64,000 nt of DNA from Paramecium pentaurelia (taxonomy: Eukaryota > Ciliophora > Oligohymenophorea > Peniculida > Parameciidae), in contig CAJJDO010000113.1 of NCBI GenBank assembly GCA_905183005.1, forward strand, positions 226,465 to 290,464. Reading direction: 5' to 3'. The notes below the pieces were generated by a model that did not search any database, was not told the DNA's origin, and worked only from the letters and a program-made list of their open reading frames with translations. Position numbers and translations under genes: made by a program. Positions 50,501-62,950 of the stretch are shown in pieces. Within the stretch, counting starts at the first letter, position 1, and each line of letters begins with the position of its first letter.

Positions 50501-51736
50501 TCATCCTTCTTTTTTTAAAACATTTATGAATTACTTTGCTGCATATTCATAATCTTCCAAACAGTTATATATACTTGCACTGAATCTAGCCCAAGATCTT
50601 CCATCAAATTCAAAGACTACAACAAATACATTATATTTTTCAAAACACTATTATAATAATAAATTATTGTTACTGTTTTCTAACATTCCAATATATAAGA
50701 GTGATCTTTATGTGGTATTAATACATTTACCATAGCAGAATGCATAGTTTTGTCTTTAACAAGTAATTCAGTTTCCCAAATTTTTGCAACTAATTCACTG
50801 CCTTCCCAAGCTAATTCTTCACAATATTATATAATTTATTTAAGACCAAATTAGTTGATATAGTTAATTCCATCTATTACTGATAATATAACACTTGAAT
50901 CTCTGGTGCCATAATACTCAAATTCTTTTTCAATACCAGCTCCATAAAATACTGATATAGTATTATTATGTATTTAATTCAAATATTTCTCTTTCATATA
51001 TAATAAATTAACACTGCAGGGACAAAATGCCCATTTGTTTAAATTTGTGAAAAAGAAATCAGGATCTAATTCTTTTAGATTAATTTCACTGATTCCAGCA
51101 CCATGAGCTCCATCGATTATACTTATTACATCATATTTTTTGCATAATTCAACAAATTCTTTTGTTGGTAATTTAATTGAAGGTAATGATGAGATGTTAT
51201 CCAAAATGGCTACTGTAATCTTCTTTGTTTTCATATTTTCTATTCATTTATTTTCATTAATACCTTCTATCTATTATAAAATTATTTCATTCTTTAAATC
51301 CTCAACTTTAAGTTCTATTCTGCATGCATTCACTTTATGATTAGTATTCATATATTTTACTACATTCTATACCATTGGATAAGCAATATTCAAATACAAT
51401 ATTGTATCCTTATCTGACAATCTCAAATCTAAATGATTTTCAACATTAATTACTTTAAATAATACTATTCATGGACTCTGCAGAATTACTAGAAAAGAAA
51501 CATTGATTAAAGTTTGCATTCAAAAATTCTGCTGCCGTTTTTCTTACTATTGGAGATTCTTTTGGAATTTAATATCTGATAAAGCTATCAGGATTTTAAA
51601 GAAACCTTAATTAATTCTCAATTCTTTATTTTAAGACACATTTTGGAATATATCCAAAGCTACTATGATTTACACAGGTATATCCAGATTCAATTACAAA
51701 ATCTTCCTTTAATTCTTTTCCAAAATTTTTAATCAT
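50501..51736 (-). CDS. class V aminotransferase (isopenicillin-N epimerase/cysteine desulfurase-like)
   Basis: PLP enzyme of aminotransferase class V. VNHSSFGYIPKCVLKQ at the start matches the LNHGSFG motif; AILDNISSLPSIKLPTKEF, VISIIDGAHGAGI (the PLP-binding Asp) and FFTNLNKWAFCP, carrying the Schiff-base Lys, follow in order. Introns at 51240-51263 and 51428-51452 remove an apparent stop and frameshift. The C-terminal third needs further splicing and the stop is approximate; the frame otherwise runs on into the (TA)n tract at about 50485-50500. Closest to isopenicillin-N epimerase-like proteins; no substrate can be read. Confidence 0.75.
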
Positions 51737-51946
51737 TTTAATATCTTAATTTTATTTAAAACGCAATACTTTTTAATTTAATAAATAAGATTAATAATTG
51801 TTTTTATTTCAGTATTAAACAAATTAATTATTAATATAATATCAAGAATAATTTATTAAAAAGATAATATTTTCTTGGTATAATATTTACTTAAATAATA
51901 TTAGTAAATTTATTATAATTTTTATAATGATTATGTAATAAAAAAC

Positions 51947-52951
51947 TCAATTAGTTATGCTTTGAAAGAATTTTTAAATATTTTAAAAATATGCTCCCTC
52001 ATCTTTCATCCAATTACCATTATGATCACCTTCAGCTATATGATATTCATGTTTAATCTAACAATTTTCAGATTTCTAAATTAATGTTTTCATATGATTA
52101 TATGATACTAATTCATCCTACCCAGCTTATCATAAGTATATTTAATACATGAAATAAATAGAATAGGTAATTTTATGTTTTTAATTGTATCACAACTTCT
52201 CCATTAATTTCTTGAAAATAATAAATTCGAAACACGTAAATTGGGTACTAAATCATTAACCACATCATTAATTGAAGTAAATGTATTTTCTAATATTACT
52301 GCTTTTATCTTCTCTTTTTTTGAATCTTAAAAATAATTTGCAGCATAAATTGCTACTGCTCCACCAAGACTTCTTCCATGTATAAATACATTATTTTTAT
52401 CTATTTCCAAACTACTAAAAACATATCGAACAATTGCTATTGCATCCTTTTAAATACCAATTTAATTTGGACTTCCTGTACTTTCATCATATCCTCGATA
52501 TGCAACAGCAACTACATTACATTTCAAATTATAATAATATTTCTCAAAATAATCTAAACGATATCCAAGATCTAATATTATATTAATAAGTATACTTCCT
52601 GCATTTTCATGGAAAAATATCAAAGTAGGGACTTGTGTTGATTATTCCTATTGGATAAACCATCCTTTTAATTCAATACTATCATGTTTTATAGATATTG
52701 GTTAATATTTTAAGTTTCTAATTATTTAACTTAATACCTTGAAGCTGGAGAACGATAATTTGGTGGATTTTATTTAGATGTTTGTTATCCATCAATATCT
52801 TAAAGATTTATTCAGATTTAATACTTGGCACATATAATATTTTCTCTTAAAACATTTTAACTCCAAATAGTAATGCAGCTAGAGGTCCAATTCCACAAGG
52901 AGTTTAATTTAAATAAAGCTCAACGAAGTTTACAGATATTTTAAGTTACAT
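51947..52951 (-). CDS. BEM46/ABHD13-like alpha/beta hydrolase
   Basis: Three introns (52126-52148 and 52799-52824, both ending AAG, and a 20-nt one near 52718-52737) give exactly 312 codons. One N-terminal membrane segment (GPLAALLFGVKM), then PPNYRSPAS and the BEM46 core: LKGWFIQQE, LIFFHENAGS, nucleophile elbow IHGRSLGGAVAIYAAN, Asp in FISSGQDELVSY and His in EGDHNGNW. The catalytic triad is complete. Relatives are membrane-anchored serine hydrolases; the substrate is unknown. Confidence 0.85.
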
Positions 52952-52985
52952 ATTAAAATAATCAATTATTAATTCTTGTATTAAA

Positions 52986-54924
52986 TCAACCAAAGATAGA
53001 AAATATACTCTTCCTTCCTTTAACAGGACTTTTTTCATCTATATTTTATATTTGTCTGTTTGTTAGACTTTGTTATTGTTATTTATCTAATTTCTAATAT
53101 TTTTATTGAATAATGCAAAATTAAGCATTTAATTATGTTAATTACAATTTAGATCTTAATGCTTCTGATTCAGCTCTTTTAAGTTCATCTTTTAAAAAAT
53201 TAATTTCTTCAGCTAAACTCAATTTAGTAGTTAAGTAATGTGTTTCCATTGTATTCAAACATTATTTTAATTTCTCTATTTCTAATTTATAATCTTTATC
53301 TTATTTAAAATCTAATTTAGTTTTTCTAAGATTATGTATTTCTAATAATTGAGATTTAAGTTCTTTTTATAAAATTTCAACAGTTTATTCTAGATTAGAA
53401 ATTTCTAAATTTTAGATTCTATAATATATTAATTAATTAATTACTTAATAGTATGTTTTGCATCAAGTAAAGCATCTTTAATATTTTCATATTTACAATC
53501 ATTTCCAACTCTTCTTCTAGAACTATTTTTAGTTTAAAAAGAACAATAAGAATCTGATAAATGAGAAGTATGAGTTTATTAAATAGAATGTGTTGGTGAA
53601 TCAATGTGAGTATTTTAATTATTTTAACTAATTTAACTATCTTTAAGTAAATCACTTAATAATGCATTTTAATTTGATGCTATTTCATTATCATTAAATT
53701 CAAATTTCTATTGATGAGATTAAATAGCAATTTTGAGTTATTATTCATAATGAATACTTAATTTTTATAATTATTCATTTTATTCTTAAATAATTTAATC
53801 TTATTCATTAACTTATTATTATAGAGTATCAATCAATTCTTTATATTCTTAAATAACTTGTGTATGCTTTCTATTTTGATTTTCAAGATAAACTTATTTT
53901 CGTATTAATTCTTCTTTCTGTTTTGTCATATTTTATTTTTCTCTTTATAATTATGAAAATTATTTATATGCATCTTCACATTTCTTATCACTTTTTATAA
54001 TTTACTATAAAGCATATCTTAATCGTTCACTAATTTCCTAATATTTTTTATCATATAGAGTTTATTCTTGATTTTTTTCTTCTCTAAATATATTCAGTTT
54101 TCTTTCTTATTCATTTAATAATTTTTCATAATACTTATTCTTTTCTTCTAATATATGTATTTAATGTAATAAATCTTATTCTACTAATTTCTTTTAATTC
54201 ATTTCAAGTTCTAATGATTCAAATATACGATTTGTTATTATTCTTTCAAGATTAGATAATTGTTCTTCATGAAGTTATTATTGATGTTCTATTTTATATT
54301 AATAATCTTATATTTTATTTTCCAATTCTTATATATCCAATATTTAAGTATTATTCTCAATTTATTAATTATTAAATTTTTCATTTTATTTCAATAATTC
54401 AATTTCTTTAGCTTGTTCTGATATAATAAATTCTTTCTCAACAATTAAAGCAATAGCAGTTTCTTCCATTTTAACTAATTATTTTTTCAAATCATTAATC
54501 TTATCAGATTCTAATTTTCCTTGAAGTTATTAGATTTCTTTAATCAATTTAAGCTAAAATATAATTGATTATAGATATATACTTCATTCTCTTGATAGAT
54601 GAGTATTTATTCTTCAGCCTTTGCCAATTAATCTTACATTTATAAAGCAAATTGTTATAATTAGGTTTCATGAGTCGATTCAATTTGTTTATTTAATTCT
54701 ATATCTAATTCTTCATTTCGTTTCTTTAATTAATCTAGGGAATTGATTAACTTTGATAGTCTTAAGAGTTTACTTCTAGATGTTGTTATTTGGATTAAAA
54801 TTCTTATAGTCTAATCTACTTTTTTAAACTCTCAATTTCAAGTTATTGGGTTTAAACAGTGTCAATGAACTACATATATATATGGAATTATAATTACTAG
54901 TTTCTCATCTTCTTCTTATTTCAT
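52986..54924 (-). CDS. long coiled-coil protein
   Basis: About 620 residues, almost entirely coiled coil: LINSLDQLKKRNEELDIELN, then long runs of heptads, ending TKLSLAEEINFLKDELKRAE and KGRKSIFSIFG. At least two introns lie near the 5' end, one of them apparently 17 nt (GTAG...AAG). Starts 47 bp from the divergent HEAT-repeat gene and ends 34 bp before the hydrolase start. Composition suggests a structural role; no specific family recognised. Confidence 0.65.
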
Positions 54925-54970
54925 TTATTAAATTATATTTGTTATTTTTAATATTTATACAACTAAAGTT

Positions 54971-57342
54971 ATGATGATGGATTATAGTTTTGATAACTTT
55001 GAAGTGAATGAAAGTAGAATAACATTGAATGTAAATTTGAATTGTTATTATTTTATATAGAAAGATGAAGAAATAAAGAAGTTAACATTAGAAGAAGACT
55101 TACCAGAGATCAAACGAGCATAAATTATTTTGATGAAAGGATAACAACGTTAAAAATTAGCTGTACTTTATTTTTAAATCTATTTTTTGTTTATTAGATA
55201 TATAACAATCTACACAGATTGTTATCTCTTGGTTTTGATCAATTGTATCAATATATAAGAGGTGACATTATGGAGTAAAGTGAAGAAGTACAAATAATTG
55301 CAGCAAGATCTTTATAAGGTTGCAAAATAAAGCCTAAAGAAATCATTTAATTGTCATTACATTTCATTTAACTATATTAATGGAAATTAGCATAGGCTTG
55401 GATGCCTGTATTTCAAAATTTGGTGTTACTGATTGATTATAAAGAATTTTAGACTTATTTAGAGAAAATGATTCTCCAATTTAGTGAACCTAAATAGCCT
55501 GAAATTGGTAGATGGGTTGGTGCTAAAATGATTGTATGCATTTCACCTGTGTTGAAAGATGAAATGAAAGGACCAATATTAGATAGAGCTCGTTTATTGT
55601 GTTCAGATCCAGATCATGAAATTAGGGAACTAGTTGCAGATGAATTACTTACTTGTTTGATATGCAACTTATCAGGAGAATTAGTAGAACAATATTTCAT
55701 TGACAAAATTAATGAATTGTTATATGATACTCAAATAAATGTAAAAAAAAGTATGATTAAAACTTTCTTAAGGTTTCAACATAAGTTTCCAAGAAATAGT
55801 TACAATGTAATTATGACATTAAATTAATTAGATTAAAGGAACCACCATATTCATTGATTGTTTATCAACAAACAATATAGAATTATTGAGTGTGGCTTTA
55901 TAATATTGTGGAGAAACATTTGTATAAATTCAAGATTAGATTAATGATGAATTTAAAAATAAGTTTACTAACTTATATTAGAAATTTGGATAACATTAAA
56001 ATGATGATATTAGAAAATGGTACTTATATAATCTACCTGGAATCATATAAAATTTACATGAAGGACCTTATGCTAGTTAGATTTTAATGCCATATGCAGA
56101 TATTTTAATATAAGATAAGAGTCATTAGAACAAATTGCTAGCTTGCAAAATATTGCATGAAATATCGAAATAGTTTGATGTAATTGAAGTACATAAATCT
56201 TAAAGTACAGTTATGTGTTACAAAAAATGTGGCATTTGTTTGAGTGTGTGATCTAGAGTGAAGATCTTGATTGCATATTAGTCATCAATTTACCTGAAAT
56301 GTATAAGTTGTTGTAGGGCAACGAAGAGAATCAGGAGAAACTAGTAATTATATAAATTTAGTATTCCTCTAGAAAACTTAGTTTAAAGACATTAATTAAT
56401 AATTGCAAAAAGTCTATTAAAAATGCTTAAGCAATTATTAATATAATTAACTATTTTTAGAACATCTTCTCAAATTCCTACATTTAATAAACAAAAAGCA
56501 TTTCGAACAATACATACTTCCTGTCATCTACAAAGATTAATAAAACATTGATTCAGATATCTTATCGATGAAATGTTTAGCAAAATTCTATAGTGTTTGT
56601 TAAGATTATGAAATCCAAATGAAAATAAAAGATACAATGAATCTAATGTTCTTTAGAGGTAATAATAACAAGAGAGTTCGGTATATCTTTTGGGTATCCA
56701 ATCTGGTACCATTAATAAGTAAAAAGCGATTCCAAGAACTTAATGTAATTAATTTTTTTCATTTTCTATATAGCTCAACCAAATACTCTCTTATAGCTCT
56801 GACAAAGCTGCAAGTGTTTAAATACAATTAATTAAATCTTTACCTAAAATCTACTAATATTTAGAACCTATTGAATACAATCTTATAAAAAATGTTAAGG
56901 GAATAACCCAATAATCTTTGGCCAGAGATGCATTTCTCTTAATTCAGTAAAGATAATAGCAAAATCAAAACTTTTAGGAAGAGTAGAATATGCTAATTCA
57001 ATAAGAAGAAGCTGTCTTTACTTAATTCACTTAACAATAGAAATAGGAGAAGGGTAATGATCTAATCTAGAATAATGAATATGCAAATAAATATCTTAAA
57101 AAACCATTCCCAAAATTGATTTAATCATAATCTAAAAAGACTCCAAATGCATCTACTTCTGTGAGGTATTTTAATTTTTTAAATATTTTTTTAAATTTAG
57201 ATTAGCCAATCAATCATTTGGAGAACTCACTCCTCAATAATAATAATAATAACAACAATTTAAAAGAGTTCGTAGATATACTGATGCTGCCAAATCAACT
57301 TCAAAACCTTCATCTAGACCTAGTGGATTTACATAAAAATGA
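54971..57342 (+). CDS. HEAT-repeat protein, possibly PP4 regulatory subunit 4-like
   Basis: Starts MMMDYSFDNFEVNESRI; first introns are 29 and about 35 nt. HEAT-type helical pairs follow (LSLGFDQLYQYIRGDIMEQS, VQIIAARSLQGCKIKPKEII, LLCSDPDHEIRELVADELL, DTQINVKKSMIKTFLRFQ, NDDIRKWYLYNLPGIIQNL). The order and the opening resemble PPP4R4, but this is a pattern-level call. The C-terminus is disordered (Gln run, FKRVRRYTDAAKSTSKPSSR). Further introns between 55820 and 56760 are needed and not all were placed. Confidence 0.65.
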
Positions 57343-57389
57343 GATTACGAATATTAAAACATCGATATATATTAATTAATAAATTAATT

Positions 57390-58093
57390 ATGAGTCGATA
57401 ATTATATGTTGGTCGTCTGAGTTCCAGGATCCGTAGAGAGCACCTTTAATAAGAGTTTGAGAAATTCGGCAAAATCAAGGATATTGATTTACGAAATACT
57501 CATGCTTTTATTGAATTTGAAAATTAAGATGATGCCAGAGCAGCCATTTCAAAAATGGACAACAAACGATTGAATGAAGGCAGTGATCGTATCACAGTCA
57601 AATCAAGAGGTAGAAAAAAGAGATGGATGAAATTGAAAAGATGATCGACCGTAAGGTGCAAGAGGACCCACATCCAGAGACGTATGTTTCAATTGCGGCC
57701 GTAAGGGACATTGGGCAAACGAATGTAAAGAAGGTATTACACTTATACCATTTCACCAGGGGACTTACGAGACACATGTTATCGTTGCTATAAAAAAGGT
57801 CATACACGAAAAGATTGTCCAAAATCAAGGACACCTTCAGAGAGAAGAAAGTTTATTAAAAAAATATTATTTTTTTTTAGTCGTCGTGATAAAGATAGAA
57901 AGAGAAGAAGATCTTCATCTTCATCTTCTAAATCTTCTGAATCCTCTAAATCTAGGAGAAGATATAGATAATAGTAGAAACAATAGAAGAAACCTAACAG
58001 AAGATCACCTTCTTCAAGTGAGAGCAAATCCATATCATCACAAAGCTCTAGGTATTTAAAAATTATTAGTATAATTTAAGCAAATAACCATGA
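57390..58093 (+). CDS. RS2Z-type SR splicing factor (RRM, two zinc knuckles, RS tail)
   Basis: Four introns (57610-57640 ending AAG, a 26-nt one ending CAG near 57736-57761, a 30-nt one near 57851-57880, and 58052-58080 ending AAG) give exactly 196 codons. RRM with RNP2 LYVGRL and RNP1 HAFIEFEN; two CCHC knuckles, CFNCGRKGHWANEC and CYRCYKKGHTRKDC; then an Arg/Ser tail (RRRSSSSSSKSSESSKSRRR). This order matches plant RS2Z (RSZ32/33) proteins, which act in splice-site choice. The gene itself is split by several non-TAG introns. Confidence 0.88.
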
Positions 58094-58167
58094 TTTAATG
58101 AGTGTATTGTTATATTCATAAATCAATATATATAATATTAAATTTTATATAATTAAATAAATATAAT

Positions 58168-58803
58168 ATGATTTAATAATTGCATCATAGAATCGGAAAA
58201 GAAACAAAAGTAGATTTTGCAGAAAAAAGAATACGAAATTTATTTAATGTTGACATACTCTAAAATGTTCAAGTTAGGAGATCTTAATTTATTCATTAAA
58301 TTCATCCAAATCCTAAATCACTTATATAAGAAGGTTATATTGTTCATTCTTTGCCATTAAGAAACTGTGATATTATGAAAATATACAATTATCCAAAGTA
58401 AAAATTAAATTATAGTCCACTTCATACAGGAAATGATCAAAATCCTTAAATTACTTAAGTTAAAATTTAAAGAATTATGACTACTGCTAAAAAAGATAGA
58501 TAGATTAAAATATCAACTGATATTCATTCCAATACTGTAGCCAAAATGCCTGCTTTTTACACTAAGCATTAATGTATCATATTATTAAGTTGAGCCAACA
58601 GTAAAACTTAAAAATCTATGCTATCAACTGAAAGTATTGCAATTAGGATTCGCTCATTAAGTAGAGTCAAAGAAAACCTTCAAGATTCCTAGATTTCCAA
58701 ATAAAGATCATCTACTCCTAATGGAAAAAGAAGACTAAGTTAATATAAGTTACTATTGCAATAACAAGTCAATAGCTTTTTACAAGATTCATTCTTTAAT
58801 TGA
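58168..58803 (+). CDS. hypothetical basic protein
   Basis: About 204 aa: MIQQLHHRIGKETKVDFAEK, FNVDILQNVQVRRSQFIHQI, then a Ser/Lys/Gln-rich C-terminus (STESIAIRIRSLSRVKENL, SKQRSSTPNGKRRLSQYK). One in-frame TGA near 58606-58608 must be removed; a 21-nt intron ending GAG would do this and keep the frame, but that 3' end is atypical. Unknown function. Confidence 0.45.
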
Positions 58804-58858
58804 ATAATTCTATATATGTATAATTATATATATATATATTATAAATAAAATTTATTGG

Positions 58859-60008
58859 ATGTCAACAATAATCATTAATGAAGATTATGATTCTGATTTT
58901 GAGATCTTTGAATAAAGAAATCAATAAAGTATAAACATTATATATTTTAGTTTAACAATTAAAAGAATAGTAATTACATTTTAAAGAATAATTGCTCTCT
59001 CATATTTAAAATAAAGAATATGATTGTAACTTAATATCTCCAACACCATATCCAATGGATCAGACTATTAAAGAAAAGAATTAAAATATTGATAAACTTC
59101 TATAATTAAATAAAAGTCATGATTTAGCAAGTGATCGTTCATAACCTTCATCAATTAATTGTTTTACAACTAAAACTAGTAAGACAAATTTAAAAGGAAA
59201 CTATTTGTTTAAATAAAGTTATTTACCTAAAACTCCATCAACTAAAGCAGTGAATGGGATAACCACAAAATCTAATTGCAATAAAAATCAAAAAAATTTC
59301 AATAAATAAAAATCTCCTTCTAATTTTTCTACTTGTGAACAAAAATCAGCAAGAACTCCAGAACAACCTAAAAATTATATTGGCATATTATCACCTTCTC
59401 CTTATAACTCATATCTAAAGAAAGATTATGAAAGCAAATCAAAATAATATAATTTATCTTCTTTCATTCATAAATCAACTCAAATAGATAAAAAGACTTA
59501 ACCTCATTAGATTATGAAAACAGAAGAAAATGATAAAAGCAAAAAATTGAAAGAAAAGAAGTTGGAAAATAAGATTCCCGCTCAAAAATCAAATAAGGGA
59601 TTTGATTAATGGTATGATTCATAAAAGAAATGGTAATACTGTATATATTATGTTAGGTTGAAACAAACTGAGGAAAAAATATTCAAATAAAAATTGTAAA
59701 TGGAATAGGAATAAAGTGAGTAAGAACAATTTAGTTATTCTCCTGAAATTCAAGATGGTTCTAGATTTATAGTATAGAAGAAATACAATAATTCTAGTTT
59801 ATTAGAAAGACAGAAATTCTATCAAGATGAATTACAATTCAAATAATTTTAAAAGAAATTAAGAGAAGAGGAAGATAAGAAAATTAATTAAATTAGAATA
59901 AGTCCATTATCAAGAAAAATACTTATGAGTGCATCCCCTAAATCTAATAGTTCTTTTACAATTTGCAACTCATCCAATTAAAATTATTCAACGATAATAA
60001 AAAAATGA
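58859..60008 (+). CDS. hypothetical Ser/Pro-rich disordered protein
   Basis: Two introns (22 and 24 nt) give exactly 368 codons. Starts MSTIIINEDYDSDFEIFEQR. Mostly disordered, with many SP/TP sites (ISPTPYPMDQ, LPKTPSTKA, KSPSNFS, ARTPEQPKN, LSPSPYNS, YSPEIQ, ISPLSRK) and a short coiled coil (YQDELQFKQFQKKLREEEDK). The density of proline-directed sites suggests CDK/MAPK regulation, which is an inference. No domain recognised. Confidence 0.6.
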
Positions 60009-60115
60009 TATATATGTACTCTTCTGTTCTTTTGGTGTGTTTTATTTGATATTATTCTCACAAATCTAAATATTATAATATTTAATTATAATTTCATTAT
60101 AATTTATGAGTTCTC

Positions 60116-61486
60116 TTTTTGCCAAATGCATGAATTGTAATTTAAAATTTGCCACCATTAATTGTTCAGAATGTAAACCTGGATAGATTTATCATATATG
60201 TTATGATTGTTATACATAAGTCCATAATAAAAAAGGTCTAATTGATACTCAACATAAAATTGAAACTATATCATATTAAGGTATCCCATAATATAACATC
60301 AAATAGAAATGTATCTAAAGAATAAATCTGCAGTAGGTATTCGTAATTAATAAATATAAGTAATCTATATTTATTTAAATTGCTAGACTAAATCTTTATT
60401 AAAATAGAAACTTTAATAATAATAAATTCAATATCAATAACCATAACACTCTGCTAAAATTTAATAGTTTATTTTTTCTCAAAAAGATGTAAATTCTTAT
60501 ATGGAAATTAAAAATATCTAAAAAATTAAACCAAATTCCTCTTATTTTTAGTAGAATAAATTTGAAACACTCTAATAATTAACAAAAATCAATGTTATTC
60601 GAAGATAATAAGATTAAGAAATTAATTCTGTAATTCATAATTTAAGTTAATAGAATAACTCTAAAGATTTAGAAATTTAGGTTAAAAATGAAAAATAAGA
60701 TAATGAAAAATTAAAGAGTGAAATACAGTAAACTAATTATTAGCATTGGAATATAAATAAAGTAGTTGAAAAAAGAATGTATTTTTACTTATAAATAATT
60801 AGATAATAAAATCAAAAGGATTTGGAAAAAAAGATTAATTGTCTAAAGAATGAATATAATGAGGATAAAATGAAAAATGAATAATTGACTGAAAATGTAT
60901 ATTCTCAAAATATTTCCACAAGGTTAAAAAATTGTAAGACAAATTAAAAATCTCTGATTAATAGTTAAATGAAAAATTAGATTAATAAAATAAATAATAT
61001 GAATAGTAGTTGAAATAATTAGAGTAAGTAATAGAAAAATAAAATAAAATCAAAGAGTTTGCTTAATTATTCTAAAAATATAGTATATTGGATATATAAG
61101 AAAAAATGGAAGAAATGGAGAATGAAATTAATTAGAAAAATAAATTGATAATATAAATGTAAAACTAATTATAAGATAATAAATATTGTGAAAATTTTAA
61201 GATTTAAATACAATAATAAATTAGAATAATATCAATATAAGATGAATTACTACACAATTTTAAATAGTTATTATAAAATATGTTAGATGAGAAAAAAGTT
61301 ATGGTTAATGAACATAAAAGGTTAACTAAGGAAAATAATTAATTTAGAGAATTATTTACTATAATTATTTAGTAAAATTTAAATTTATTTGGAATAAATG
61401 AAGATGATTAGGAAACAGGTGATGAAACTGGAGTAGAAGAAGAGGATTATCATTAAAATAATGATGATGAGGATTGGGAACTTTGA
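60116..61486 (+). CDS. Cys-rich zinc-binding, coiled-coil protein
   Basis: Starts MSSLFAKCMNCNLKFATINC. The first 50 residues have a B-box-like cluster (CMNC, CSEC, CYDC, then HNKK and a later QH) that should bind zinc. A 26-nt intron follows at about 60281-60306, then roughly 350 residues of Gln/Asn/Lys-rich coiled coil and an acidic C-terminus (ETGDETGVEEEDYHQNNDDE). Similar in design to the B-box/coiled-coil gene at 15895. More introns are likely. Function unknown. Confidence 0.55.
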
Positions 61487-61765
61487 TAATTCTTTTTATA
61501 TTATTCTTTTTATAAATAATATATTCTAATACCTAAATTAACAAATATTTGAAAATTTTTTATAAAACCTTTTTAAATTAATATTTAAACTAACATTTTA
61601 CTCAAAAGATTTCATTAATCATAATAATGATAAATATATTATAGAACATATATTTAGAGCGACTATCAAGTAAAAGGGATTAATATATATTTATATACTA
61701 AAGATATACAAGAGAATAGTTATAAAAATTAATAATTATGATTGACCTAAGTCTTTATTAGATAA

Positions 61766-62740
61766 TCATTATGGTTTTTCTGCAACCAACAAATAACACT
61801 CAAATGGAAATGGTTTATTTTCTCTCTTATAATCATTTAACATTTTTTCCAAGGCTTTATAATAAGTATCTCTTTATTCTTATGTAGAATTAGCTAAAAT
61901 TCCCTCTATTTCTGGATTAAAGAATTCTTCTATATTTTTCATACTCACTATATCAAATGGAGCCATTTATAACCAACAAACTATTTATAGTAAAAATAAA
62001 AAACCTGTATTAATGAATCCTGCATTAGTAGCTAAAGTGATTAGTTCTTCAGGATTTGATACAAATCTTCCTCCTTACATTCCAACTGGCGATAAACCTG
62101 TTTCAAAAGCTAACTCCTTCAAAAACCATAAGGCTGAACAATTCTCTCTTCTTCCCCAAACTGTAATTCCAAATTTTCCTCCTGGTTTTAAAACTCTGAA
62201 TGCTTCACTTATTGCTTTCTGTTAATCTCCAATTATTTAATAAACAAGATTGCACACATAAATATTGAACATTTCATTTTAGTATTAACTTAAATCTTCT
62301 ACATTTCCAACAGATAAATGATAATTCATCTTCTTGAAAATTTCATCATCTAAATATATAAATCTATATATATACCAAAATTAACAGAATCCACTTCCTC
62401 TTGTGTTAATAAATCCAAAGATCCAATTTTATCTTTATTTAAAGATCTTTTCATCCTTGCTCCAGCTCTTTTAACCATTTAGGAACTTAGATCAAATCCA
62501 TATAGATGAGCATCAGGTTTCTTTTAATTCATCATATGTTAATGTAAATATCCAGCTCCACAACCTGCATCCAAAATACTTATATTTTATTAGTTTTGTA
62601 TACCTGTCTGCATCTTCATAATGTACCATATTCAAAAGAGTCATACAAAATACAGATGTATTTTTTTAGATTCTTCTAGCATATTTATCACTAAAAGTAT
62701 CCCATCCTTTTGCTGTTCTAAAGACTACGTCTGACTACAT
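61766..62740 (-). CDS. class I SAM-dependent methyltransferase
   Basis: Two introns (62579-62603 ending AAG and a 26-nt one near 62350-62375) give exactly 308 codons. Motif I SILDAGCGAGYLHQHM, the acidic residue after beta-2 in LYGFDLSSQMVKRA, and post-motif region AISEAFRVLKPGGKFGITVW identify a UbiE/Methyltransf_11-type fold. The N-terminus (RTAKGWDTFSDKYARR) matches the AxxWD start of the same group. Substrate unknown; a small molecule or lipid is more likely than protein or DNA. Confidence 0.85.
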
Positions 62741-62950
62741 CAATCTAATTTTATTAATAATAAAGATTTGATCATAAATAATTGTTAAATACTACAATTT
62801 TATTAAATGAATATAATCATATATATATATTTATGCCAATTTAAAATATATAAATCATTGGTCATTTCTTTCCATTTTTATTTGCTTAAAATATTATTTA
62901 ATTAAAATGTATATTTATAAAAAGATCATTAAAAAATATATTTAATTAAA

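Noticed and set aside
51240..51263. In-frame TGA in the aminotransferase, possible selenocysteine or stop readthrough
   Set aside because: The TGA lies inside a 24-nt GTA...TAG intron; removing it keeps the frame.
51428..51452. Apparent +1 frameshift in the class V aminotransferase
   Set aside because: A canonical 25-nt GTA...TAG intron at this position restores the frame and continues the motif as SIIQNLRLSDKDTILYLN, so no frameshift is needed.
58606..58608. TGA readthrough in the gene at 58168
   Set aside because: A 21-nt intron can remove it. I kept the intron model, noting the atypical GAG end, because readthrough has no independent support.
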